NCBI RefSeq assembly: GCF_963576675.1
Contig: NC_088915.1
Coordinates: forward strand, 41,507,501-41,571,500
DNA from: Euphorbia lathyris
Taxonomy: Eukaryota; Streptophyta; Magnoliopsida; Malpighiales; Euphorbiaceae
Length of the DNA: 64,000 bases
Direction of reading: 5' to 3'
Part shown: in pieces, positions 34,601 through 45,116 of the stretch
Numbering within the stretch: the stretch's first letter is position 1
Layout: each line of letters starts with the position of its first letter
Notes under the pieces: generated by a model
Seen by the model: the letters and a program-made list of their open reading frames with translations, nothing else
Told to the model about the DNA's origin: nothing
Databases searched by the model: none
Made by a program: the position numbers and the translations under genes

Positions 34601-34742
34601 CAAGCCGTCCACTTGACGACCGCGACTCACATTAATTTTCCTTTTCTTATTATATATTTTTGTTTTAAAACTTCCGGAATCAACCGGTTCGACCGTTTTG
34701 TTTACAGGTTTTCGTCACAGGTCCTCCGACTCGGTGTCTACA

Positions 34743-34793
34743 GCAATCCCTGCATTACATAATTGATCTTTTTCAAATTTCAATTTGGGCAAT
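34743..34793 (-). repeat. Target duplication and right copy of the 46-bp duplication
   Basis: GCAAT at 34743-34747 repeats the five bases before the Tat element. The following 46 bases repeat 9778-9820 plus CCC. Confidence 0.8.
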
Positions 34794-37084
34794 CCCTCAA
34801 CTAGTTGCTTTCTAGCTAATTTGGCAAGGAGGTCCATGCTTACATGACCAAGTCTCCTATGACATAGCCAGGAGTTATCCTCTTTAGATACTAAGCATAT
34901 ATTTTTGGAAAACTGTTTTCCTAAACTCAGCATATATACATTGTCAACACGAGGGGCAGTTAAAATCAAATTATTTGTTTTTCCCTCGAGTATCCGACAC
35001 TGAGTGGCATCAAATACAACCTTTCTACCGCTATCACACAGCTGAGCTACGTTCAGTAGGTTATATTTGAGACCTTTAACTAAGGAGACTGACTCAATAG
35101 TAGGGTTACCTCCGATAGTACCTGAACCGACTATCTTACCCTTCTTATTGTCTCCAAAGCTCACGTTTCCACCTCGTTTAAGCTCAAGTGTGATGAACTG
35201 AGTTTCATCACCACTCATGTGCCTCGAGCATGCGCTGTCTATGTACCACAGTTTTGATTTCTCCACGCATCTCAAGCTCACCTGCATTTTAAACTATTCA
35301 TCTTTAGGTACCCAATTCTTTTTGGGTCCTCGTTGGTTAGCATAGACAGGTGCAATATCATATTTTAATTTGTGACGGCATATATTTATGGTGTGGCCTT
35401 GTTTGCCACAGAAGTCACAATGAGTTACCCTTTTAGGGTGATTTTGTCTTTGGTCAACACCATTGTGCTGAGCATGCCAACATACCTTAATGGTATGACC
35501 TTTCTTTCCGCAGAAGTCGCATTGGATAGTCTGCTTATTATACCAACACACATCTATTGTGTGTCCTCTTTTCCCACAACAGTCACACTGAGTGAAATGT
35601 CTACGCTGACCTGTACGTGAGTACTCAGCGTGGGATTCATTTTTAGTTGAACCTTTTATTTGGTTCTGTAGGGTTGTGACATCCTTTCTCAGTTTCTTTG
35701 AATCTGATTGGACTTCCGAGACAAACTTGTGCATAATTTCCATGTTGTTATGCAAAGTTGAGTTGTCTTGGAGAAGATATCGAAGGTCACTCAGATTGAC
35801 GTCTTCAATCTCGTCACATCGCCTGCTGAGTGCTTTTATTTTCTTGTTACACTTTTTAGTTAGTGTATATAGATCACTCAGGGCGTTGACCATTTCATTT
35901 CTAAGCAAGAGTAAAGATGTTACCTCATTGGAGTGTTCCTCCTGTTTAGATTCTTCTGAGAGGTCAGCTTGCTCAGATTGAGTGTGGTCAATAGCATCAT
36001 CGGCCATGAAGCATATGTTTGCTGACTCGGTGGCATCAGCTTCAGATGATGTTGACTCATCGCTGTCACTCCATGTGGCCACCATTGCCTTTTTGCTTCC
36101 CTTCTTTTCTTTCTTCAAGTTGGGACAACTTGACTTAATGTGCCCAGTTTGATGGCACTCGAAGCATGTGACAGGCTTGGAGCTGTCCTTTTTATATCTG
36201 CTGTCACTGGACTCAGCTTTGTACCTGTCGCTTCTTTTGTATGGCCTCTTATTGTTCCTGTCGTTCTTTCTGAACAGCTTCTACATTTTTCTTGTAAACA
36301 TGGCCATCTCCTCATCATCTGATGAGTCAGCTTCGGTTGAGTTAGCTTTCATGACAAGAGATTTCTGCTTCTTTTCCTCTGACTTTTCTTTTGCTTCGAA
36401 GTTTTTTATAGAGATCTCATGAGTCAGTAGAGATCCGATCAGCTCGTCGTACTTGTACGTGGTCAAGTCCTGAGCTTCTTCCACAACTGTCTTCTTAGCT
36501 TGCCAGCTTTTGGGAAGACTTCTCAATATTTTCTTCGCATGTTCTTCTTCGGTGAAGTTCTTTCCGAGCCTTTTGAGCTCATTTATAATATTGGTGAACC
36601 TTGAGTTCATCTCCGAGATGTCTTCATTTTCATTCATCTCGAACAGCTCGTATAGTCTCATATATTGGTTCACTTTGGACTCCTTGACCTTGCTTGTGCC
36701 TTCATAGGTCACCTCCAGCTTTTTCCAAATCTCCTGTGCTGACTCGCAACCTGAAATCTTATTGTGTTCTGCAGCATCTAGAGCACAGTGAAGCATATTG
36801 ATAGCCGAAACGTTATTTTGTAATTTCTTAAGGTCATCTTTTGACCACTCAGTTTCACTCTTAACAACTTTCTCATCGTTAACAGTTTTATAAGGCACAT
36901 ATGGGCCTTGAACTATTGCAAGCCATGCACTCATGTTTGTGGCTTGAATGAAGTTCTTCATCCTATTCTTCCAGAATGTATAGTTAGATCCAAAGAATAG
37001 GGGAGGCCGACTAATTGAAAATCCTTCAGGGAGTATCTGTGTTGTTTGGTTCCCTAGAAGGAAACGAGTGTTGTTCTCAGCCAT
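34748..37084 (-). pseudogene. SIRE-B gag, protease and start of integrase
   Basis: Gag starts at 37084 with MAENNTRF and has the copia gag (UBN2-type) domain with WKKLEVTYEG, followed by four CCHC knuckles (CFECHQTGHIKSSC and three of the CDFCGKxGHTI type) down to about 35340. A TAG at 35294-35296 separates gag from pol in the same frame; SIRE-C has a TAG at the same place, so this stop may be ancestral. Pol opens with an aspartic protease of the DSACSRHM kind and a GAG_pre-integrase domain (LCHRRLGHVSMDLLAKLA), then meets the duplication and the Tat insertion. A second TAG at 36281-36283 within gag looks like decay. Confidence 0.9.
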
Positions 37085-37133
37085 TTATTGGGATCAGCTC
37101 AAGATAGTTATATCTTTGAGTAGTGAGCTATTA

Positions 37134-37146
37134 GGCTCTGATACCA
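37134..37146 (-). promoter_or_regulatory. Primer binding site of SIRE-B
   Basis: TGGTATCAGAGCC on the element strand, two bases from the LTR end; fits initiator tRNA-Met. Confidence 0.88.
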
Positions 37147-37148
37147 CT

Positions 37149-38633
37149 TGTTGGTCCCGTGTGATTAGTTCCAAGGGGGGGTTAGGAACTAATATAATTT
37201 TTTTCGTTTTAATTATGCTGACTTAATATAATTCTTTGAGTTTCACAACTCAATTTTGGTCAGCACGGCCGAGTGAGGCGTAAGACGGCTTCAGTCAGAT
37301 ACTGACTAGAGCTGTTTTACTTGCGAGTTAGGAAATGACATTTTGTGGTCAGCTTCCAACTCAGCACTCTGATTTACTCAGTGTCAGTTTAAACAATTTA
37401 TATACTGAGTAAATATAGCACGCAACACATACAAATATATATTGAGAGAGAGTTAGAAATTACTCAACACGACTTATCCTGGTTCGGCCTCTCCGCCTAC
37501 GTCCAGTCCCCATAATTCCTCCGGGCTTTTTCAATCCAATACTGAGCTCTTTAAAGGTAGAGCACAAACCGTTTACAAGGTAGTTGAATATGCAAGAGTA
37601 CCTTCCTCTATTCGTCTACTCAACTCCTACTAAGTGCTATAACCGAACACCTAGATTTCTCTACCGCTGAGTACTTAAAACCGAGTACTCAGCACAACTC
37701 TCTCAATTTTACAATTGATACAAAATTGTTCTTTTTCAGACAAAGAACACTTTAGATGATTACAAAAATCACTCTAGCATTTACACAGATATGAAAATTT
37801 GGTGTAAGATCTTTTTCTTGTTTTGATGTGCTTTGTATGTATGCTCTTTTTCTTTTTTTTCGGCTGAGGATCCAAGAAGTTTACTTGTCCTTTTATAGAT
37901 GAAATCTGAATATACAATGATTTGAATCCGGAATTTTCCGTTGGATTCAAACGGATCTTTCTTCTGACATTGTTCTGGTCAGCTTCAGATTTGCAGGCCA
38001 ATCCTGTCGTCTGAATTCGGCAGGCGCCAGGCTTGTCTTCTTCTCGCAGGTTTGTCTTCTTGTACAGGTTTCATCTTTTAGCTAGCGGACAGTTGACCCA
38101 TGCATCTCGAAATTGACTCTGTACGTAATTCCGAGGTTTCTATTATTGGTGCAGACGGTTGTCGGATCTTGTCTTTTAGCAAACGGATCATTGGTGTTGT
38201 CCTTAAGATCATTCAGCATGACTTTGATAGTCGTTGTCTTTGATTGTTGCCAATTCCGATACTGAGTGCCTTTCACTCAGCTTCCACGGTCAGCTTCGTT
38301 CTGCAAGATATAGTTCCGAAGAAGACTTCTCTTCTTTTATGCTGAGTTGCTTTTCACTCAGCTTTTGTGATCAGCTTCATTTGTAAGCTTCGGTTCTGAA
38401 GAAGACTTTCCTTCTTTCGTACTGAGTTATTCTTTACTCAGCCCGCACTATGTTGTCATGCTGACTATGCTCTGTCTTAATTTGATTCCTGTTCTTATAA
38501 ATATTTTTATACTCAACATTGAACAAACGCATTAGTACAATTAAATCAAAGCACTTAAATTTAATTATCTTAATCATGGATTAACTTAAATAATTTTGTC
38601 AAATCAAAATCATGTTGGAAAGGTGTTTCAACA
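37149..38633 (-). repeat. 5' LTR of SIRE-B
   Basis: 1485 bases with TG...CA ends. It shares its termini and overall order with the SIRE-A LTR but differs throughout. A TATAAAAG box on the minus strand at 37890-37897 is the likely LTR promoter. Confidence 0.9.
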
Positions 38634-40241
38634 CACTACAAAAGTGTGTCTCCACCGAGTGAAATATAATGTATCTCCTATTGAGCCTAACAAAAGAGGA
38701 CCCAAAAAGATTTGGGTACCTAAAAGTAACTAGTTATATTGCAGGTAGGCCAGAGGTGTGCTGAGAAGTCAAAAATGTGGTACATTGATAGCGCATGCTC
38801 AAGGCATATGACGGGTGATGAAACTCAGTTCATCACACTTGTGCACAAACATGGAGGAAACGTGAGTTTTGGAGACAACAAAAAAGGTAAAATAGTTGCG
38901 TCAGGAACTGTTGGTAGTAACCCTACTATTCAGTCAGTCTCCCTAGTCAGAGGACTTGAATATAACCTACTAAGCATAGCTCAGCTGTGTGACAGCGGTA
39001 GGAAAGTTATGTTCGATGCCTCTGGATGTCAAATACTCGAGGGCAAGACCAATGAGTTCATTTTAACTGCCCCTCATGTCGATAATGTCTCTATGCTAAA
39101 TCTAGAAAAGAAGTTTTCAAAAGATATATGCTTAATGTCAAAGGAAGAAAATTCATGGCTATGGCACAGGAAACTTGGTCATATAAGCATGGACCTCCTG
39201 GCCAAATGCAATGCTTGTCAGTATGGAAAACAAACTAGAAAATCTTTTCAAAGCAAAAACATTGCTCAACCAAGCGTCCATTAGAGTTACTACACTTGGA
39301 TCTCTTTGGACCAGTCCAGTCGTTGAGCTTGGGTGGTAGAAGATTTTCCTTAGTTATTGTAGATGACTTTTCTTGGTATACTTGGGTCATCTTGCTCAGT
39401 AGCAAGGATGAAACATTTGAGATGTTTCCAACACTGTGTAGAAAACATGAAAATGATAAAGACCTAAAAATCGCTCATATCTGAAGTGATAATGGTGGAG
39501 AATTCAAGAACCAACTGTTTGATGAATTCTGTAAAGCCAGCGACATTGACCATAATTTCTCTGCTCCTAGGACTCCTCAACAAAATGGGGTAGTTGAAAG
39601 GAAGAACAGGACTCTGGTTGAAATGGCCAGGACAATGTTGAGTGAAAATAGGCTTCTGAAGTACTTTTGGGGAGAAGTTGATAACACAACATGCTATATA
39701 CTCAATAGGACTCTAGTCAGACCTATACTGAGGAAAACCCCATATGAACTTTGGAAAGGACAAAAACCTAACATAAGTTATTTTCGTGCCTTTGGTTGTA
39801 AATGCCTCATTTTGAATACTAAAGACAATCTTGCAAAGTTTGATTTAAAGGCTGATGAAGCCATCTTTATAGACTACTCAACAAACAGCAAAGCATATAG
39901 AATTTTCAATAAACGAACTCAAGTTTTAGAAGAGTTTATCCATATTGATTTCGATGAAGCTAACCCTGTAGAGAAGGTCAATCAGACAACTGAAGATGAT
40001 CCCAGTCCAGCACCTGCTGAGCTGAGCGCAACCACTGAGTCACTCCCTCAAGGACTGACTAAAGGTAAAAACGAAACCGAAATCATTTTCACTGACAAAT
40101 CTACAACTGCAGATCTTGTTGAAACACAAGACACTGAAGACATTACACTGTCGAGAGAGATCAGAATCCTAAGAGGACATTCTGAAAGCAACATTCTCGA
40201 TGCTGCTGAGAATCACCTCATGACAAGGAATCAACTCAGGA
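38634..40241 (+). pseudogene. SIRE-C gag end, protease and integrase
   Basis: The last 32 codons of gag end at a TAG at 38731-38733. The protease follows with YIDSACSRHMTGD, then a GAG_pre-integrase with WHRKLGHISMDLLAK. About 20 residues are missing after LLAK compared with SIRE-B, at the same place where SIRE-B carries its 46-bp duplication. The integrase core has VDDFS, SDNGGE and PQQNGVVERKN. Breaks include a frame change near 39285 and a TGA in the integrase near 39482. The linker towards RT continues until the Athila-1 insertion. Confidence 0.88.
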
Positions 40242-40246
40242 GGTAC

Positions 40247-41527
40247 TGTTGTCCTAAGATTAGACTCTAGCAAGTGCACTAGATACAAGTAATAAAGTGA
40301 TAAGTTAAGTATCGTCTCCACAGGGATTGAGATTCAAATCTATATCAGAAATTGTTGGTAAACAGCGTGTGTGTGTCAAATAAGCTTTCTTCTTTTTAAG
40401 TTGATTGTGTGATGTTGGTTTAGTGAGATGTAAGAGGTCTGATGCAGTAAGAAATTAGATAGCTTTGTAATGATTTAGAGAATAGAACAGGCTCGACACG
40501 GCCGAACATGTTGTGCTTCGTCTTACAACATTAACATGAAATAGAAGATAATGCCAATGAAGCCAAAGTATCAGTTTTGAAGTGAGTTTGAGTCAACTGT
40601 CGTGTGTTCTCAAACTCCTAAGACTTACTAGCACCTTTAGCGTCCTAAAGATACGTTCTTTCTAGCATTAAGAACAAAACTGCATTTCTGGTTAAGAAAA
40701 CCCTTGACACAACCATCTAACTTGTCAGCTTCGAGGTTGGGAGATTAATAGAGATATCAGTGAAGATGAAAGCAGTGTCCTATCATCCATCTAACACATA
40801 AATAAATGCCTAGGCATGAAAGTTAAATCCTCATTAATCACAACATTGGCAAAATACTAACTATTCATTAAAAACGATTGTAAAACTTACATAACCGGGT
40901 CGGCCTGGCCGTGCCCATTCAAAATGGACTACTCACTCATATCGAGCAGTGAGCAGTCGGTAGTTCTTGATACAGCTCGAGACTCCATGGGAGCTCTTCT
41001 TTTCTTTCTTTCTACAACTAGTCTACTTGTCTAAAAACTACTAAAAATTCGAACTCTCTATCTTTCCTTTGCTTAACCTACTTAAAGAGAAAGACAGGGG
41101 CAAAATCGGTACAACTTTCGTACCCTTCCAACAAAATAAGTCAACTAAACACTACAACCGAAATAAAAATGAAAAGATTAAAATCCATTGACCCTTGAAC
41201 ACTCAAGGGGTTGATACTTCATGTCATCTTGCTACTTTTAGAAATCCCATCGCAACACACTTTCACCTGCCGCTCTGCCTCTGCCTCTGCCACCACTGAT
41301 CACTCGATGTCCGTCATTGGATAATTCGGCGTTTGACCGCTGGATACAAGAAAGGTTCCACTCCTCTTTGGCATTAGCGAAACAAGCTGTTTCCAGCGAG
41401 TTTAGCATTTCTCTTTGCTTATCTGCATAAGGACAATAATTAGCCCTCATTCTTCACCAAATGATATAAAAATACCCAAATTCCCTTATAAATACTATGT
41501 TAAACTTAGTCAATTTCATGCCTAACA
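40247..41527 (-). repeat. 3' LTR of Athila-1
   Basis: 1281 bases from TGTTGTCCTAAG to GCCTAACA on the plus strand. A purine tract, AATTTGGGGGTATT on the element strand, lies next to it at 41528-41541. A 70-codon frame with an RG-rich end lies inside at 41238-41450; see rejected items. Confidence 0.95.
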
Positions 41528-43110
41528 AATACCCCCAAATTGAACCTTTGCTTGTCCTCAAGCAACAAATTGTAAGAAGGAATCAGAAGAAGAGTTAGGA
41601 ATGAAATTTGTTCAGAGAGTGAAGAAGGGAAAACAAAGATTGTTTTGTGTAATAAAGAAATGATCATATGCACGCTCAGATTTCATTGACGAATTAACGC
41701 TTGTTATAAACATTGTGTCCTTTTTGCTCAAGACTTTCCTTAAATCTTAAAATTTAGATTTCCTCCTTCACAAAGAGCTACCTACTTGCCAGACATGCCT
41801 CACTAAGGAATGGAATAATTCACTCACTCTCGCATGGCATTTACTTACCACAGGAAAAAGAATGCGATTTCACTCCTCAGCTCAGACACCACACCCTTAG
41901 GGTGCGAGTTTGCCTATCGGTCCCGAATCTAAGGGTCAAAGTTCCTCCAGACATAGTCCAAAGGACTTTATAACGGTTGTAATGTAAGGCTTAGGTTCAG
42001 GTTTGACAGTGAAAGGCTATTTCAGTGTATGAACTCTGTCTTTTTGCGATTTATTTAGCCTACACAGCCTACATTAATTACTTTTATTCCCTCATTTAGC
42101 TTATTTACACAACCTGTTTCCTCATGGCCCAGTACTCTTTTTATCGTTTTTGAACAGTCATTCAGGTTCCTCCTTCCCACATTATATTCCCCAGTCCTTT
42201 CAATCTTTTCCTAAGCAATGTCTGCTCAATCGCTTATTTCTGTATAACTTAAGCACGTGATTTTATTTTAAACAATTGGCTTTTCGAAGCATAAGACAGA
42301 ATTCGGGGTGTTTTAGAGTTTTAAGTGAAGGGAGAGGGCTTATCATTCGTGGTTCTTTCAGAAAGAGCAGGTCATGGCTCGACTTGGCTATCCTAATCAT
42401 TGGAGTGCATAGCACCGGTGCCTTTTGTGTAGCGGAGGGGATAATAACTAAATGCCTTTTTCCTCCTATGAGAGTCAGAACTAATCACCATATCAACAGG
42501 GCACCAAGGCAAATTCTCCCTAAAGATAGTGAGCGCTGGCCCACTCAAAAAAACGAATGCATACCATAGATGCTTTCTTAGGCTCAAGATCTCACTATTT
42601 TTGGGGAAATGTAGTATGGCAATGGTTACTAATTTTGAAAGAGGAATTAAAAATTTAAAAAAATTTGGAACTTCCTGATTTAGGGACACACAATGCAAAC
42701 AAGCAAGTAATACTAAACTACTACATCAAAACATGCACAGTCTGTTCTTTGATTCCCGCCGAACACAAAACAATTTAGAAGGTGAATAAATAGGCAGAAG
42801 AGAAAATGAAAACAATTATCACAATAAGTACTGAGGATATATGCAACAGAGATTCTCAAGGGATATTTGTTCTACATCAAATTACTAAATACACAAGCAA
42901 AATTTAAAAGATTTATCATGTCATGCCAGCATACATTGTGATATACAAACCCCACCCCCAAATTAAAACCAAACATTGTCCTCAATGTTATTAATACGGC
43001 AGAAGATTGTATACAAGTGAAAGCATAGATATTCATGCAGAGCAAAACATGATAGAGTAAGGGTGTTAACCTCTCTATCCACAGTGGCAGGAATGCTAGG
43101 ACAGCGACAA
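41528..43110 (-). other. 3' noncoding region of Athila-1
   Basis: About 1.6 kb between the ORF-1-like gene and the polypurine tract. No domain, repeat array or supported reading frame seen. A long noncoding stretch here is usual for Athila. Confidence 0.55.
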
Positions 43111-43120
43111 TTTGGACAGA

Positions 43121-44509
43121 TCAGGCGTGATGGGAGAGAGAGGAGTTAACCTCTCTATCCACAGTGGCATGAATGCCATCCTCTTTCGAGGGCGTGCCAA
43201 CATTAGCATTAACATGAGCACTAGCAGGCGTTTCAGGCACTTTTCTTACCGGACTTTTTTCAGAAAAACCAGAAGGACTTTCCTTTCCATGCTCCTCAAT
43301 ACAAATAGTCTTGAGCATATCGATCTTGCCTTGTTGAGATGCATATTTTGGCTTCATGGCAAATATCATCTCGCGGTTTGCCAGATTCTGGGCAAATAGG
43401 GCGTTGAATCGATCCATTATATCCTCGCTGGAAAGCTTTGCACACTTCTTATAAAAGTCCAGGTCCTTTGGCTTCTCGACTTATTCGGAGTCAGAGGATA
43501 CTGACACTGTTGGCTCGCTTTTCCTTTTTCGGCTCTCATTCTGCCTAGATGTAACAAAGTCAGACATTCATACCCACTTCCTGTTCACCATTTTTCCGAA
43601 CAGCATCTTCTGGAGGCTCTTGAGGTCAATCGGGTCTGGGTGATTCACAATCGTGAGACGAGAGTGGTCTTCTGGCTTAAAGACCCCGATTGATTCCGCG
43701 ATTCTGGTGATGATGCTCCCACAACAGATGATCGACGAGTTTTTCTTGCAAAAAGCGCTGATTTATTCTCCGAACCAAAACCCTAAATTCATTCTCGGTC
43801 CAACTGCCATACTCCACAACGCGGTGAGATCTGCATGTGGCATGGTGGCTTGGTTTTCCCGGGCGAAGATTGTGCCGGAGATCAACTTGTGCAAATACCG
43901 AACGGTATAATCATCGATATTGGAAGCCTTGGACGAACTACCGTCGTAATATTTCTGCCCCGAAAGTGAGTCCCAGAAAGCCACAGGGTCGAAAACATCA
44001 GGCGTTGTGGTGAATGCCTCTTTATAGCTCTCGGATTCTAGATCGCCATCATCTGTAGCACCTAACATTTGATTGAATAGGTTGAGCGACGGCCGCTGGG
44101 AGTGACCCATGAGTCGAAAACTGAACTTTCCCTCTTCCTCAGGATCGGTGATCTCCACGTTGTGCTTAAAAGTGGCCAAGAACTCGAGTGTCAGTTCCCG
44201 ATATGCAGGTTCCGTCATTTCAAAGAAACATTCAAAGTGTCCTGCCTTCATTAGAGTGCGCACACGATCTTCGAGCTTCAGCCGCCTTAGGGTTTCCCAA
44301 CAAACTGTTCGGATGGGTCCGAACTGAAGTTTCGCTAACTCCTCATAGTAAGCATGTACAGTTGTGTCTTTAAACTGGGCGAGTTTCTTGACCAGCTTTT
44401 CGTCTGGGAAAAAAGCTACAGTGCTTGGCTCAGCCATCTTTGCCTTTGCTTTTTCTTTCTTGGAGGATCCCTCAATTTTAACGTGTTTGCCTGAACCACG
44501 GGTTCTCAT
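43121..44509 (-). pseudogene. Athila-1 ATHILA ORF-1-like gene (env position)
   Basis: The likely start is the methionine at 44509 (MRTRGSGKHVKI); a longer frame to 44587 is possible. After a lysine-rich N-terminus comes the ATHILA ORF-1-type domain, with FECFFEMTEPAYRELTLEFL, FWDSLSG and YTVRYLHKLISGTIF. The frame stops near 43763; homologous-looking sequence continues with further breaks to 43121, ending in a charged segment. The gene sits after integrase, where some Athila elements carry an envelope-like gene. No clear membrane anchor or signal peptide is seen, so an envelope role is not supported here. Confidence 0.78.
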
Positions 44510-44587
44510 TTCGTTCTCTTTTTTAAGTAAGGTTTCCCAGTGGTACAGGCACAGAGCATGAACTGCCTCGGTAAAAAGAAATATCAA

Positions 44588-45116
44588 AGAAAAGAAAGAA
44601 GTATGGTGAATGACGGACTGTCATGAGATAGAGCTTCTTTAAGTAGGGGAGAAGATACGTCTTCTCGCCAATCTGTCATTATTAGGTCGAATCAGAGTAT
44701 GCCACCTGGACAGATTGGCAGAAAGGTGCGTATATTCGAATTGGAACGAGGGGCAATGAACGGTCGTGATTTGAATTTAGAATTTCTTGCCCCCTAGCCG
44801 TTTAATCTTATCGAGGAAAAACAGGCGGTATGAGTGCCTATGGGTATAGGAGTGGACGTTTCCACTTTTACCTATTTTTAATTTTTCTACCGCCCTAATT
44901 TCCACGATAAATCCTTCCCTACTAAACAGGTACAATTGTACTACCACACCCTTTGGAATGAGTTTTGGGTTTTACAATTGTGCCTGGCCAGAAGATACTC
45001 ATCAAGAATCAAAATTCAACACATTTGACATTTATCTAACAAAATTAAAATAAATAAAATGCAAAGTTACTTGTGCTACAATTGGTGTTTGTAGCGGACA
45101 CCCTGTTCTCGTGCCT
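44588..45116 (-). other. Gap between integrase and ORF-1 of Athila-1
   Basis: About 530 bases without coding signs. It could hold the promoter of the ORF-1-like gene, but I see no convincing TATA box. Confidence 0.4.

Larger units (their letters stand above)
9821..34742 (-). mobile_element. Tat/Ogre-type Ty3/gypsy element with antisense PMD gene
   Basis: The element has TG...CA ends and a perfect 5-bp target duplication GCAAT at 9816-9820 and 34743-34747. On the minus strand the order is: 5' LTR (right, itself interrupted), primer site, long leader, multi-part gag, RT, RNase H, second RNase H and integrase, then a long 3' region with tandem repeats and a plus-strand PMD gene, a purine tract and the 3' LTR (left). 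Very long LTRs, a second archaeal-type RNase H, a primer site of the tRNA-Arg kind I associate with this lineage, and repeat-rich 3' regions are features of Tat/Ogre. The two LTRs look nearly identical where aligned, so insertion is recent. Confidence 0.93.
26201..34742 (-). repeat. 5' LTR of the Tat element, interrupted
   Basis: Same ends as the left LTR. It is split by a complete gypsy element at 26722-32396; without that insertion and its duplicated TTAAC it would be about 2.86 kb. It matches the left LTR almost base for base over long stretches. It lacks the segment corresponding to about 12035-12650 and has instead a short stretch with TATATAAGG on the element strand near 34099-34108. 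The GGGCG/CGCCC array (34121-34600) and 39-base hairpin (33406-33444) are both present. Confidence 0.92.
6901..38633 (-). mobile_element. SIRE-B: Ty1/copia element on the minus strand, interrupted
   Basis: Read on the minus strand from 38633, this element shows a 5' LTR, an initiator tRNA-Met primer site, gag, protease and the start of integrase. It is then broken by the 24.9 kb Tat element (9821-34742). It resumes from 9820 down to 6901 with integrase, RT and RNase H. The 3' part is cut off by SIRE-A and continues left of the window. It is the same family as SIRE-A and SIRE-C but a different copy, and it lies within SIRE-C. Confidence 0.88.

Noticed and set aside
41238..41450. 70-72 codon RG-rich frame in both Athila-1 LTRs (also 51577-51795)
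   Set aside because: Conservation is explained by LTR identity. The copies differ by a CTCTGC unit and scattered changes, and there is no domain or independent evidence.
43121..44587. Functional retroviral-type envelope in Athila-1
   Set aside because: No signal peptide, transmembrane segment or cleavage site could be seen, and the frame has several breaks; it fits the ATHILA ORF-1 type instead.
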